NCBI RefSeq assembly: GCF_028622095.1
Contig: NZ_CP115165.1
Span: 968,001 to 1,032,000, forward strand
DNA length: 64,000 nt
Direction: 5' to 3'
Source of the DNA: Deinococcus aquaticus
Lineage (GTDB): Bacteria > Deinococcota > Deinococci > Deinococcales > Deinococcaceae
Shown here in pieces: positions 12,590-22,850 of the stretch. The position numbers and the translations under genes were made by a program. The stretch's first letter is position 1; each line of letters starts with the position of its first letter. A model generated the notes under the pieces. It saw nothing but the letters and a program-made list of their open reading frames with translations, had not been told where the DNA came from and ran no database searches.

Positions 12590-15238
12590 TTATAAATACG
12601 GCAAATGTTTCTCAAGAATACTGTTGAACTCCTCTTTCAATTGCATCTTTTTATCATTGAATTCAGTATAGTAATCAGCGGTAGCCTTCTGGGTCTTTAG
12701 ATCAAATACATAATACTTCTCATATCTGTCTGTATCTTTAGACTTGACATGTTTCACAAGAGGCTTACCAAATCTGTCCAGCCTAACCGGGACAGTAATG
12801 GAAATTTTACTCATGTTTAAGATGCTCGATCTAAAGCCCCTATCAAACGTTTCCCTTAGCTTTAAAAGACTGTACGAAATAAAATAAGGATCAATATCAA
12901 CTACATTTACCGTAATTCGGCCACAATGATCGGTGTGTCGAAATTTGATATTTGACTCTATAACACTGGAGTCAAAATCTGAATCAATGGACCACAAGAT
13001 CGATTCTCTCGAAAATTCCTCACGTTCCAAATCCTCCACATTATCAATATATCCAAACGGCTCTTTCACATTTGCGCTATATAAAGGCACGCCTCCAATA
13101 TTATCGTAAATATCCTCTTTCAAAACTCTCGACCCCAATTGAAGTTTGAAATATTTTTGATCACCGAGACAAATTTCCACACTATTTTTAATGACAGGAG
13201 GAACGACTGGCTGGGATTCCAAATTTTTTATGATTTCCTTCATTCTATTGATCGATTTTTTCGTATCTATAATAAAATTACCTACGCTCGTCTCGTTTTG
13301 CGTGCTTAAAACTCCAATACGCTGCTTTTCTTTTATACTCCACCATCTATCAATGCTCCAATGCTCTTTGGGAGAAAAAATCTCGATGCCGAACACCTTA
13401 CATTTATCAGAGCTCGATACAAATGCCGATTTGTCAGATCTAAAATATTTATACAGCCTCACCATTTCAATTAGATCATTTTCAGCGGGAAATCTCTTTA
13501 CATCAAGAGTCTCCCCGACATCTTTGACTAGATAAGTAAAAACTGCTTCCGATTGATCTATTTTAAAATCAGTCTTTTTTCTCAGAATCATAATATAAGT
13601 CTTTTTGGGAGTTGTGTAAAATGAGTTTTCTGGCAAAGAAATAATAGCCTCTATGAAACACTGCTCCATAATAAATTGGCGAATCTTAGAATCAGAACTC
13701 CTATTCATAATTCCATCAGGCACAATAGTAACAATTGTACCACCTTTCTTTGTACTTCTAATTATTGACTCCAAGAAAAGACCCTCAATGCCCTGCGCTC
13801 TAACAGCGAAGAAGCTACTAAGCTTTGCGTTTTTACTGATTGTCTTCTTAATATCCGCAGTTCCTCTGACTACAAACGGAGGATTAGTAAGAATAAGATC
13901 GTACTTATCCTTTTCCATAAGAGACAATGATCCTAGATTAGAATCTTTAATTTGAGAAAATGTAGAGTTAAACAATGATGAGAACTGAGTAGTCATTGTT
14001 GGATTTGAGCCAATCAATTCATTAACATGTATGAGCATGTTGGCCTTCGCAAGGATGATGGTTTTCTTATCTCTATCATATCCCGAATATTTTAGTTTAG
14101 ATGATATTTTTTTACCGCTGACGCTAAAATCGCCTTCTCTTTTGTTAAGCAGAGGCTCAAGCAAGAATCCGCCCACACCACACGCCGGATCGTGAACCAA
14201 GCTTCCGTCAGGAAGGTTTTCTATCCCACTAACTTCTACCATGGCCTTCACAATATTTCTTGGTGTGAAAAACTGCCCCCAGTTTTTTTGACTAATGCTA
14301 TTTTTCAAGAATTTTTCATATAGTCTTGACTTGAATTCCGGATCTATATTTTTTAGGCTCCCAAACTTATGAAATTCACGCAGAATATCTTTAAATAATA
14401 TGTTATGCTCCTCAAGCTCATGATTCAGAACACTGCCGTTTATTACTGAGGTACCATCTTTTTTCGAGAAAGGAAACAGTTTTTTAATAGCATCCCGTAT
14501 ATTCAGGGTATAGTATTTTAGAATTTCATTTTCATCGATCTTCATCACATCATCAAACGAAACCGGTACAGCGGAGGAATTCTTTGTTAGAACCCCTAAA
14601 TCACTTAGATACTTGAAAACAAAAATCTCAACAAACGTCGCAAGGCACGCGTCAGGGTTTTCACCGCTTGCCAACCATATTTTTTGCCACACTTTTGAAG
14701 CAAGCGCAGATGGGTCCCTATATTCTTCGCTTTGCAGTTTAGAATTTACAGAACTTATGTCGCCTATAACGCGATTTACCAATTTTACAAATTCTTGTTT
14801 CTCATCGTCCCCACTATACTTAATCTTAGCACCAAGTGGATATCCATCCTCCCTAAGAATAATACGATTATCATCCCCAGCCGCAGGGTTAATCCATATA
14901 TGCTGAGTTCCGTCAGTAATAACACCAATTGGAGATTTTAAAGGCAAACAATATCTATTCAAGCACTGCGCAATCGCCTTCTTTCTTTTTGCTTCAGTAG
15001 AAAGCTCTTCGGGTTTTTTATATTCAGCCACCAATTTAACCTGTATGTTGTTTAAATCGCGCCGATCGACTAGGATTGCGTCAGGCTTTTTATTTGAATT
15101 GGCGCCGTAATCTCTCTTTGGAATAATATTATATGATTTAAGCTGGCCTAGCGTTGTTGCGCCGATGCTATAATATTCAAGATCGCCTATAATTTCGCCA
15201 TTGCCCTGCATATCTTTCTGAATCAATTCTTCGCTCAT
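12590..15238 (-). CDS. single-chain restriction-modification enzyme (nuclease, N6-adenine methylase, one target-recognition domain)
   Basis: The 882-aa protein carries an HsdR-like nuclease core at the N-terminus (P52-D53, then E72-Y-K74), a FTPR segment (324-327), SAM motif I DPACGVGGF (350-358), the adenine-methylase motif NPPF (452-455) and a C-terminal region of about 200 aa that reads like one HsdS target-recognition half. It therefore looks like a type IIG-style enzyme that recognises, methylates and cuts DNA alone. TAAACT lies six bases before the ATG. The gene is strikingly AT-rich, unlike all neighbours, which indicates horizontal gain. No separate S or R subunit is nearby. The recognition sequence is unknown. 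Confidence 0.87.
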   Translation of the reverse strand: MSEELIQKDMQGNGEIIGDLEYYSIGATTLGQLKSYNIIPKRDYGANSNKKPDAILVDRRDLNNIQVKLVAEYKKPEELSTEAKRKKAIAQCLNRYCLPLKSPIGVITDGTQHIWINPAAGDDNRIILREDGYPLGAKIKYSGDDEKQEFVKLVNRVIGDISSVNSKLQSEEYRDPSALASKVWQKIWLASGENPDACLATFVEIFVFKYLSDLGVLTKNSSAVPVSFDDVMKIDENEILKYYTLNIRDAIKKLFPFSKKDGTSVINGSVLNHELEEHNILFKDILREFHKFGSLKNIDPEFKSRLYEKFLKNSISQKNWGQFFTPRNIVKAMVEVSGIENLPDGSLVHDPACGVGGFLLEPLLNKREGDFSVSGKKISSKLKYSGYDRDKKTIILAKANMLIHVNELIGSNPTMTTQFSSLFNSTFSQIKDSNLGSLSLMEKDKYDLILTNPPFVVRGTADIKKTISKNAKLSSFFAVRAQGIEGLFLESIIRSTKKGGTIVTIVPDGIMNRSSDSKIRQFIMEQCFIEAIISLPENSFYTTPKKTYIMILRKKTDFKIDQSEAVFTYLVKDVGETLDVKRFPAENDLIEMVRLYKYFRSDKSAFVSSSDKCKVFGIEIFSPKEHWSIDRWWSIKEKQRIGVLSTQNETSVGNFIIDTKKSINRMKEIIKNLESQPVVPPVIKNSVEICLGDQKYFKLQLGSRVLKEDIYDNIGGVPLYSANVKEPFGYIDNVEDLEREEFSRESILWSIDSDFDSSVIESNIKFRHTDHCGRITVNVVDIDPYFISYSLLKLRETFDRGFRSSILNMSKISITVPVRLDRFGKPLVKHVKSKDTDRYEKYYVFDLKTQKATADYYTEFNDKKMQLKEEFNSILEKHLPYL

Positions 15239-15426
15239 ACCCACAGTTTAGCGAATAATACGGATCGGCGCCCATGCAATAAGCACAAGTGACTGAATAT
15301 GCGACCAGAACATGCCCTCGTGCTTCTGCTGGGGCGCGGGGTGGTGACGGGGGGCGGACTGGAAGACTCCAGGGCCGCCCCTCTCCCCTGTCAACGCGAA
15401 ATGGCCGGGGGTCGCATTTCCAGATT

Positions 15427-15444
15427 GTTTAGCTTAAACTAAAC
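15427..15444 (+). promoter_or_regulatory. operator palindrome over the toxin-antitoxin promoter
   Basis: The 18-bp sequence GTTTAGCTTAAACTAAAC matches its own reverse complement at 16 of 18 positions. It contains the TAAACT box (15435-15440) that lies six bases before the GTG at 15447. A binding site placed here would block the start of the operon, as expected for autorepression by the XRE antitoxin. Confidence 0.7.
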
Positions 15445-15446
15445 CC

Positions 15447-15833
15447 GTGCCGCCACTGGTTTACGTCCGCCTCCCTCACCGCCTGCGGGCGCGGCACGTC
15501 CGGATCGTGGAATGCCTGCTCGACATGAATCGAGCTGGACACCGGGACGCGGTCTGGCAATGCATCAAGCTCTGCCAGGACGTCCGGGAGCATGGGCATG
15601 CCAGCCGGTACGTGGTGGCTCTGAAAGGCTATCCGGGTATCAGTGAACTGAAGCCCAGTACCCGCACGGGCGAACGCGGCGGGGCGCGCGTATACCTGTT
15701 CTGGCTGGCGGATGGTCGGCCCGTGCTGGTCAACGCGGAATTCAAGACAGACGGGGACGGGCCAAATGAGGCCCTGATCGAGGAAGCGTACGACGCGCTG
15801 ATCGCCGTGAAAACCGGGAGGTTGAAGTTATGA
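15447..15833 (+). CDS. RelE/HigB-like toxin of a type II toxin-antitoxin pair
   Basis: The 128-aa protein contains YVVALKGYPGISELKP followed by TRTGERGGARVYLFWL, the pattern of HigB/Gp49-like (RelE-superfamily) toxins, which are ribosome-dependent or free mRNA interferases. The gene starts at a GTG six bases after TAAACT, so the transcript is probably leaderless. Its stop overlaps the start of the XRE-domain gene (ATGA at 15830-15833). Toxin-first order is typical of HigBA. It has an N-terminal extension before the core that most small toxins lack. Activity is inferred. Confidence 0.72.
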   Translation: MPPLVYVRLPHRLRARHVRIVECLLDMNRAGHRDAVWQCIKLCQDVREHGHASRYVVALKGYPGISELKPSTRTGERGGARVYLFWLADGRPVLVNAEFKTDGDGPNEALIEEAYDALIAVKTGRLKL

Positions 15834-16231
15834 ACGAATCCCTGAAAGCGAAGATGGCACTGGCAGCTGAACTGCTGAACGCGGACGGGTCGGTCACGCC
15901 CACCGCTGATCTGCCTGCCGGACTGCTGGTGCCGGAGAGTGCGTCGGGTTTCGCGGCGGACGTGCAGGAGGCGCTGACGGCCGAGACGGTGGCGCACGCG
16001 CTGAAGCTCGCGCGGCAACAGACGCACCTGAGCGCGGCGGAACTGGCGCGGCGGCGCGGCGTCAGCAGGGGTCGCCTGTCGCAACTGGAGAATGGCTCGG
16101 TCAATCCCACGGTGGGCACCCTGGCCGAACACGCGGGCGCGCTGGGGTACGACGTGACCGTGACGCTCACGCCCCGCCGGGCCGGGAAGACCATTCAGGT
16201 GGACTTGCCGCAGCCCGTGCAGTCGCAGTAG
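15830..16231 (+). CDS. XRE-family antitoxin (HigA-like)
   Basis: The 133-aa protein has a helix-turn-helix of the XRE type at about residues 58-110 (LKLARQQTHLSAAELARRRG, then LSQLENGSVNPTVGTLAEHA). About 55 residues precede it, possibly for toxin binding. It is translationally coupled to the upstream toxin gene. It is the likely repressor acting on the palindrome at 15427-15444. The pair lies between the AT-rich restriction-modification gene and tRNA-Ala. Confidence 0.8.
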   Translation: MNESLKAKMALAAELLNADGSVTPTADLPAGLLVPESASGFAADVQEALTAETVAHALKLARQQTHLSAAELARRRGVSRGRLSQLENGSVNPTVGTLAEHAGALGYDVTVTLTPRRAGKTIQVDLPQPVQSQ

Positions 16232-16258
16232 CAGATTCAGGCGGGTCGCCTGACCCTC

Positions 16259-16287
16259 TTTACTTCTGTGCGTGGTGGTGCTACATT
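16259..16287 (+). promoter_or_regulatory. promoter of tRNA-Ala
   Basis: TTTACT (16259-16264) and TACATT (16282-16287) are separated by 17 bp. The predicted start is about 16 bases before the tRNA. Confidence 0.7.
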
Positions 16288-16309
16288 TTCTGGGCTCAGG
16301 CGTTGGCTT

Positions 16310-16385
<76 letters not shown>

Positions 16386-16395
16386 GAAACAAAGG

Positions 16396-16422
16396 AACCC
16401 CCTCCACACCGGAGGGGGTTTT
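16396..16422 (+). terminator. intrinsic terminator of tRNA-Ala
   Basis: AACCCCCTCC (16396-16405) pairs with GGAGGGGGTT (16411-16420) around ACACC, and TTCCTG follows. Confidence 0.85.
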
Positions 16423-16448
16423 CCTGTTGCGCCTGCCCTGGGTGGGGT

Positions 16449-16772
16449 TCAGTTGGCGGGGCAGCTCTTGGCGCTCTGCGCTTTGTTCAGTTCCTCGGTG
16501 CGGGCGTCGACCTTGGCGATCACGTCGCGGTTGTCCATCTCGTTGACGACCGCGCCGGGCCAGAAGAACAGGACGAACAGGACGTTCTCTTTGCTGACGC
16601 CGCTCTTGTTCTGCGCTTCGGTGCGGACGGTGGCGAGTTTGCCCAGTTCGTCCTTGATCTCGGCGCAGTTCATGTCGCTGACGGGTTTGGCGGTGGCGGC
16701 CGTGTACTTGGGCGCGCAGGAGGCCAGGGTGAGGGAGGCGATGAGGAGCAGACCGGCAGTCAATTTCTTCAT
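16449..16772 (-). CDS. small predicted lipoprotein
   Basis: The 107-aa protein begins MKKLTAGLLLIASLTLASC, with a lipobox (LASC) at residues 16-19 for lipid attachment and anchoring in the envelope. The mature part has MNCAEIKDELGKL, a VLFVLFFWPGAVVNEMDN hydrophobic stretch and a final cysteine, resembling a widespread small-lipoprotein family with an FWP motif and no known function. A TATATG box lies nine bases before the chosen ATG; a GTG three codons earlier is an alternative start. Confidence 0.8.
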   Translation of the reverse strand: MKKLTAGLLLIASLTLASCAPKYTAATAKPVSDMNCAEIKDELGKLATVRTEAQNKSGVSKENVLFVLFFWPGAVVNEMDNRDVIAKVDARTEELNKAQSAKSCPAN

Positions 16773-16919
16773 GGCTTTCACATATACCAGTCATGAGAGC
16801 GGGGCGTTGCCGCACATGCCGCTGCGGGGGGCGCAGGATTCTGGTAGCGGCGCAGGTGGTGGGCAGGCTTTCAGCGGTGGTTGTGGCGCGCTGAAACGCG
16901 CGGGCGGCACACTGCGGGC

Positions 16920-17585
16920 ATGACGGACGGACAGACGGAATCGGTGCGGGTCACGGACATGCGCGCGGCGCGGGCCTTGCGGCAGGACGTGCGCCTGCTG
17001 GGGTTGCTCACGTCACCGTCCGAGGTGGCGGGGCGGGCAGGCATGGCGGCGAACCTCGTGCATCATCATGCGCAGCGACTGGCGAGCCTGGGCCTGCTGC
17101 GCGAGCTGGGGCGTGAGGGGGGCCGGGTGCGGTTCGTGCTGGCCGCGCGGGAGTTCCGGGTGCCGTCGGACCTGCTGCCGCCGGAGGACGCGCAGGGGAA
17201 CGGCACGGCGGACCTGCGGGAGTTGTCGGAAGGCTTTCTGCGGGCTTATGGGTGGTCGTGGGCGCTGGCGGGGGCAGGCGAGGAGGACGTGTACATTTTT
17301 GGTGAGGTGGGCGGGAGTACGCCCGGCCTGCCGCCAGCGGACGCCCCGGCGGCCGAGGGGCACCCGGCGCACCTGGACCGCGTGACCGTAAACCTCACAC
17401 CAGAGCGGTACGTGCGGCTGGCGCGGGAGCTGAGCCAGGTACTGGCCCGCGCGTACGCCGAGGGACACAGCGAGGGCGGGCAGCCCTGCACGCTGGCCGT
17501 CCTGGCGTACCGGGCCGACGATGACGGCATCCGGAGCCTGTCGCGCAGCCCGAACTCGTTCCTGGGGTCGGCCCTGCCGGTGTAG
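16920..17585 (+). CDS. ArsR-like winged-helix regulator
   Basis: The 221-aa protein has an N-terminal winged helix at about residues 8-75 (DVRLLGLLTSPSEVAGRAGM, then LVHHHAQRLASLGLLREL), in the style of ArsR/MarR-type DNA-binding domains, followed by a C-terminal domain with no motif I recognise. I chose the ATG at 16920, where the regulator-like sequence begins. It is monocistronic and points towards the 3' end of the acyl-CoA dehydrogenase gene. The ligand and targets are unknown. Confidence 0.72.
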   Translation: MTDGQTESVRVTDMRAARALRQDVRLLGLLTSPSEVAGRAGMAANLVHHHAQRLASLGLLRELGREGGRVRFVLAAREFRVPSDLLPPEDAQGNGTADLRELSEGFLRAYGWSWALAGAGEEDVYIFGEVGGSTPGLPPADAPAAEGHPAHLDRVTVNLTPERYVRLARELSQVLARAYAEGHSEGGQPCTLAVLAYRADDDGIRSLSRSPNSFLGSALPV

Positions 17586-17654
17586 GGGGGCTGAATGCAA
17601 GGCAGGAGGCCCGCGCGGTTGCTGCGGGCCTCCTGTGTGGTGCGGGGGTGGGGT

Positions 17655-19490
<1,836 letters not shown>

Positions 19491-19553
19491 GTGTAGGTCC
19501 TCCTTGTGGGGTTTCGCCCGGAGGGACGCCACCCGTCACTGTTAGTTGAACCG

Positions 19554-19582
19554 AGTATAAATCTTCTCGGGGCGAATGTCAC
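19554..19582 (-). promoter_or_regulatory. promoter of the acyl-CoA dehydrogenase gene
   Basis: On the minus strand GTGACA (19582-19577) and TATACT (19559-19554) are 17 bp apart, a near-consensus sigma-70 promoter about 65 bases upstream of the start codon. Confidence 0.8.
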
Positions 19583-19752
19583 CCCTGTCTGCCCGGTCCG
19601 CCGGCCCGGAGCGTCCCTGCTGACTGGCCACCCAGTTCCCCCGGGGTCCCGGCCCCACCTGTAACTGACCCGTAACACACCCGGTGGCGATCGGGGGGCA
19701 GAGTTTCCGATGCGGATAACTGCACGTTCTTTCGGGTATTGTGTGAAGAATC

Positions 19753-20448
<696 letters not shown>

Positions 20449-20468
20449 GACGGACGCCCGTTCATCTG

Positions 20469-20495
20469 CGCTGCCTTCCGGGGCGGCGTTCTTTT
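20469..20495 (+). terminator. terminator of the Crp/Fnr gene
   Basis: CGCTGCC (20469-20475) pairs with GGCGGCG (20482-20488), and TTCTTTT follows. The T-tract runs into the TATGCT -10 box of the next gene. Confidence 0.75.
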
Positions 20496-20505
20496 ATGCT
20501 GAACC

Positions 20506-21033
20506 ATGTCCACACCGGTCAGCCCGCCCGTCATCCGGGTCGCCACGCCCGCCGACGCCCCTGCCATTGCCGCCATTCACGTTCAGAGCTGGCGTGAGAC
20601 GTACGCGGGCCTGATGCCCGGCGATTTCCTGGACCGCATGACGGGCGCCGACATGCAGGCGCGGCGCGAGGCGTTCTGGGCGCAGAACATCACAGCCGGG
20701 CAGGACGTGGTGCGCGTGGCCGAGGCAGAAGGGACCGTGCTGGCCTTCGCTTCGGCGGGTGAAGCGCGCGACCACCCGGGCTTCGACTCGGAACTGTTCA
20801 CGCTGTACGCCCTGCGGGCCGCGCAGGGACACGGCACCGGTCTCGCCCTGCTGCGCGCCGTCATGGGTGCCCTGCGCGAACGCGGCCAGCGCAGCATGGC
20901 CCTGTGGGTGCTGGACGTGAACCCCACCCGCTCCTGGTACGCCCGGCAGGGCGGCATGGAATGCGGCGAGAAGCGTGACGGTGACCTGCGCGAACTCCGC
21001 ATGGGCTGGTCAGACCTGGGCACCCTGCGCTGA
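20506..21033 (+). CDS. GNAT family N-acetyltransferase
   Basis: This 175-aa protein begins with IRVATPADAPAIAAIHVQSW, followed by RETYAGLMPGDFLD, which is typical of a common GNAT subgroup, and has LYALRAAQGHGTGLALLRAV as its acetyl-CoA segment and WVLDVNPTRSWYARQGGM near the end. TATGCT (20495-20500) is five bases before the ATG, so the mRNA is probably leaderless. The substrate is unknown. Confidence 0.85.
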   Translation: MSTPVSPPVIRVATPADAPAIAAIHVQSWRETYAGLMPGDFLDRMTGADMQARREAFWAQNITAGQDVVRVAEAEGTVLAFASAGEARDHPGFDSELFTLYALRAAQGHGTGLALLRAVMGALRERGQRSMALWVLDVNPTRSWYARQGGMECGEKRDGDLRELRMGWSDLGTLR

Positions 21034-21057
21034 CCCGGCGCGTGCCACGCTGGCCGC

Positions 21058-21417
21058 ATGGCCACCCCCCTCAAGGACACAGTCACGCCCGCCGACACCC
21101 TCGACCGCCTGGACATCCGCCTGGGCCGCGTCCTGAGCGCCGAACCCGCCCCCGGCACCCCCAAACCCGCCTACCGCCTGAGCGTGGATTTCGGCCGGTA
21201 CGGCGTGCACACCAGCGTGGGCCGCTTCACCGGGCACACCCCCGAGGAACTGATCGGAATGCAGGTCCTCGGCGTCCTGAACTTCGAGGCGCGCCCTGTC
21301 GGGGACACCGTCTCGGACGTCCTGATTCTCGGCGTGCAGTTCACGGGCGCCCCCAGCGGCGACGCCACCCCCCTCACCCCCGCCCGCGAAGCGAAACTGG
21401 GCAGCAAGGTGTTCTGA
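21058..21417 (+). CDS. csaA: CsaA-like tRNA-binding-domain protein
   Basis: The 119-aa protein is a single OB-fold tRNA-binding domain: TLDRLDIRLGRVLSAEP, then YRLSVDFGRYGVHTSVGR and IGMQVLGVLNFEAR. Small proteins of this type (CsaA) bind tRNA or unfolded polypeptides and act as homodimeric export-related chaperones. The gene is convergent with the DUF2089 gene. The family call is clear, and the physiological role in this organism is inferred. Confidence 0.85.
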   Translation: MATPLKDTVTPADTLDRLDIRLGRVLSAEPAPGTPKPAYRLSVDFGRYGVHTSVGRFTGHTPEELIGMQVLGVLNFEARPVGDTVSDVLILGVQFTGAPSGDATPLTPAREAKLGSKVF

Positions 21418-21420
21418 AGA

Positions 21421-21465
21421 GGGGTGCGGGGAATGGATGAGCGTCCAGCACTGTTCCCGCTCCCC
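21421..21465. terminator. bidirectional hairpin between convergent genes
   Basis: GGGGTGCGGGGAA (21421-21433) pairs with TTCCCGCTCCCC (21454-21465) with one mismatch and one bulge. It fills the gap between the CsaA-like and DUF2089 genes. Confidence 0.5.
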
Positions 21466-21476
21466 ACTGCCCCCGT

Positions 21477-21830
21477 TCAGCGGCGGAGTTTGCGGGCGGC
21501 TTCCTCGGGCGTGATCTCGCCGCGTTCGAGGCTGCTCAGGACCTCGGCGTGCGGGTCGGCCAGTTCCGGTTCGTAGCCGATGGCGCGCAGCAGCGTGTCG
21601 AAGCGGGCGCGGACGGTCGGGTAACTGACGCCCAGGACCCGCTCGACCTCCTTGAGGTTGCCGCGCACGCGGATGTACAGGCGCAGGAATTCCAGGTTGT
21701 CGGGCGTCAGGACCGCGAACTCGTTCAGTTCGAAGGTGCCGCGCACCGTCACGCCACTTGTCGGGAACCGCAGTTCCGTGACCAGGGGCGCTTCGGTTTC
21801 ATCGGGGAACGGCAGGGGCAGGGGGCGCAT
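21477..21830 (-). CDS. DUF2089-family DNA-binding protein
   Basis: The 117-aa protein has GTFELNEFAVLTPDNLEFLR and GNLKEVERVLGVSYPTVRAR, the hallmark of DUF2089, a helix-turn-helix-like family thought to be regulatory. The C-terminus carries LERGEITPEEAARKL, the same short helical motif found in two proteins of the upstream operon. TACAGT (21844-21839) is eight bases before the ATG, inside the flank of the repeat copy at 21852-21933. DUF2089 genes often accompany DUF4097 genes, as here. Confidence 0.85.
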   Translation of the reverse strand: MRPLPLPFPDETEAPLVTELRFPTSGVTVRGTFELNEFAVLTPDNLEFLRLYIRVRGNLKEVERVLGVSYPTVRARFDTLLRAIGYEPELADPHAEVLSSLERGEITPEEAARKLRR

Positions 21831-21851
21831 AGATCCTCACTGTAAGGGGCG

Positions 21852-21933
21852 GGTCATGTGGACTCCGCCTGCATGGGTGGGAACACCTGTTCAGGCGGAG
21901 CGGATGCGAGAACGAAACAGACGGCAGTCCGTC
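21852..21933 (-). repeat. shortened copy C of a dispersed structured element
   Basis: Read on the minus strand, this starts with GACGGACTGCCG right after the TGA of the 21934-22629 gene, keeps the block CCGTCTGTTTCGTT and then CTCGCATCCGCTC, and ends in a hairpin CGCCTG/CAGGCG plus GGAGTCC. Against copy B it lacks an internal stretch but keeps the same 38-base spacing in the last part, with a different yet still pairing stem. It separates the DUF4097-like operon from the DUF2089 gene. Confidence 0.75.
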
Positions 21934-22629
21934 TCACTTCAGGCTGATGCGGATCTCGTTCCCGCTGCTGTCCTCGGAGTCGATCAGCGGGCCGGGGGGC
22001 GGGTCGGCCTCGATGATCAGTTGCAGCGCCTCGATGCTCAGTCCGGCGGCTTCCAGCGCACGCACGCCGTGGGGTGGGATCAGCTTCGGCAGGTGCGCGG
22101 CCAGACTGACGGGCAGGTTCGCGCTGTACTCGTCGCCGTCGCTGCTCTCGATCTCGATGCGCAGGATGCGGGCCGAGGCGCGGGGCATGTGGGGCTCGGG
22201 GGGGACGGGCTCGTGCGGGACGGCCTGCTGCGTGATGCGGTCGACCATCTCGTCGATTCCTCCGGTAAAGCGGTCCGCGAAGCGTTCCACGAGGTCCTCC
22301 AGGCCGCGCACGCGCTGACCGCCAATCACGACCTGCGGGCGGCGCGGAGGCTGGGGCGGCTGCGGGGGGTAGGGCGGACGGGGCGGCTGGGGCGGCCGGG
22401 GCGACTGCGCGGCGTTCGGGGCGTCCGGCACGCCGCGCAGCAACATCAGCTGTTCGGCGATCTGATCGGTGGTCAGTTCCTCGCGGTTCAGCAGCGCGGC
22501 CAGCAGTTCGCGGTCGGTGATCTGGAGGGCCAGCCGGGTGTGCAGCGCGGCCAGCAGGGGCGCGGCGTCGTCCAGGGTCAGGCGCCCGGCGCGGATCAGG
22601 TCCAGGATGCGGCGGATCTTGTCTTTCAC
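21934..22629 (-). CDS. SHOCT-like protein with proline-rich linker
   Basis: This 231-aa protein opens with IRRILDLIRAGRLTLDDAAPLLAAL, a SHOCT-like helical module, then LLNREELTTDQIAEQLMLL, a proline- and arginine-rich linker near residues 75-98 (PPYPPQPPQPP), and a C-terminal domain without a recognised motif. It is the third gene of an operon with a 74-aa protein and a DUF4097-like protein, joined by ATGA overlaps. It is probably cytosolic. The function is unknown. Confidence 0.75.
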   Translation of the reverse strand: MKDKIRRILDLIRAGRLTLDDAAPLLAALHTRLALQITDRELLAALLNREELTTDQIAEQLMLLRGVPDAPNAAQSPRPPQPPRPPYPPQPPQPPRRPQVVIGGQRVRGLEDLVERFADRFTGGIDEMVDRITQQAVPHEPVPPEPHMPRASARILRIEIESSDGDEYSANLPVSLAAHLPKLIPPHGVRALEAAGLSIEALQLIIEADPPPGPLIDSEDSSGNEIRISLK

Positions 22630-22850
22630 GGGCGGCCTCCGGTCAGAGTGGTGCCGGTGATCTGGGTGCGCAGGAGGGCGGCGCGGTGCGCCTCGGCGTT
22701 CAGGGCGGCGCGGGACTGCTGCCGGTCGTGGGTGGCCTGCGCGTCGGGGTGCAGGGCGGCGCCCAGCAGGGCGTGCAGGCGGGCCAGGAGATTCGGGCGG
22801 CTGGCGGGGCGCTTCACGGTCAGGACCGGGCGGGTGGGCAGAGCGGTCAT
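22626..22850 (-). CDS. small basic hypothetical protein
   Basis: This 74-aa arginine- and alanine-rich protein is encoded between two larger genes and overlaps both by ATGA, which argues that it is really translated. It is predicted to be mostly helical, with no motif or membrane segment that I recognise. Its only clue is co-translation with the SHOCT-like and DUF4097-like proteins. Confidence 0.65.
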   Translation of the reverse strand: MTALPTRPVLTVKRPASRPNLLARLHALLGAALHPDAQATHDRQQSRAALNAEAHRAALLRTQITGTTLTGGRP

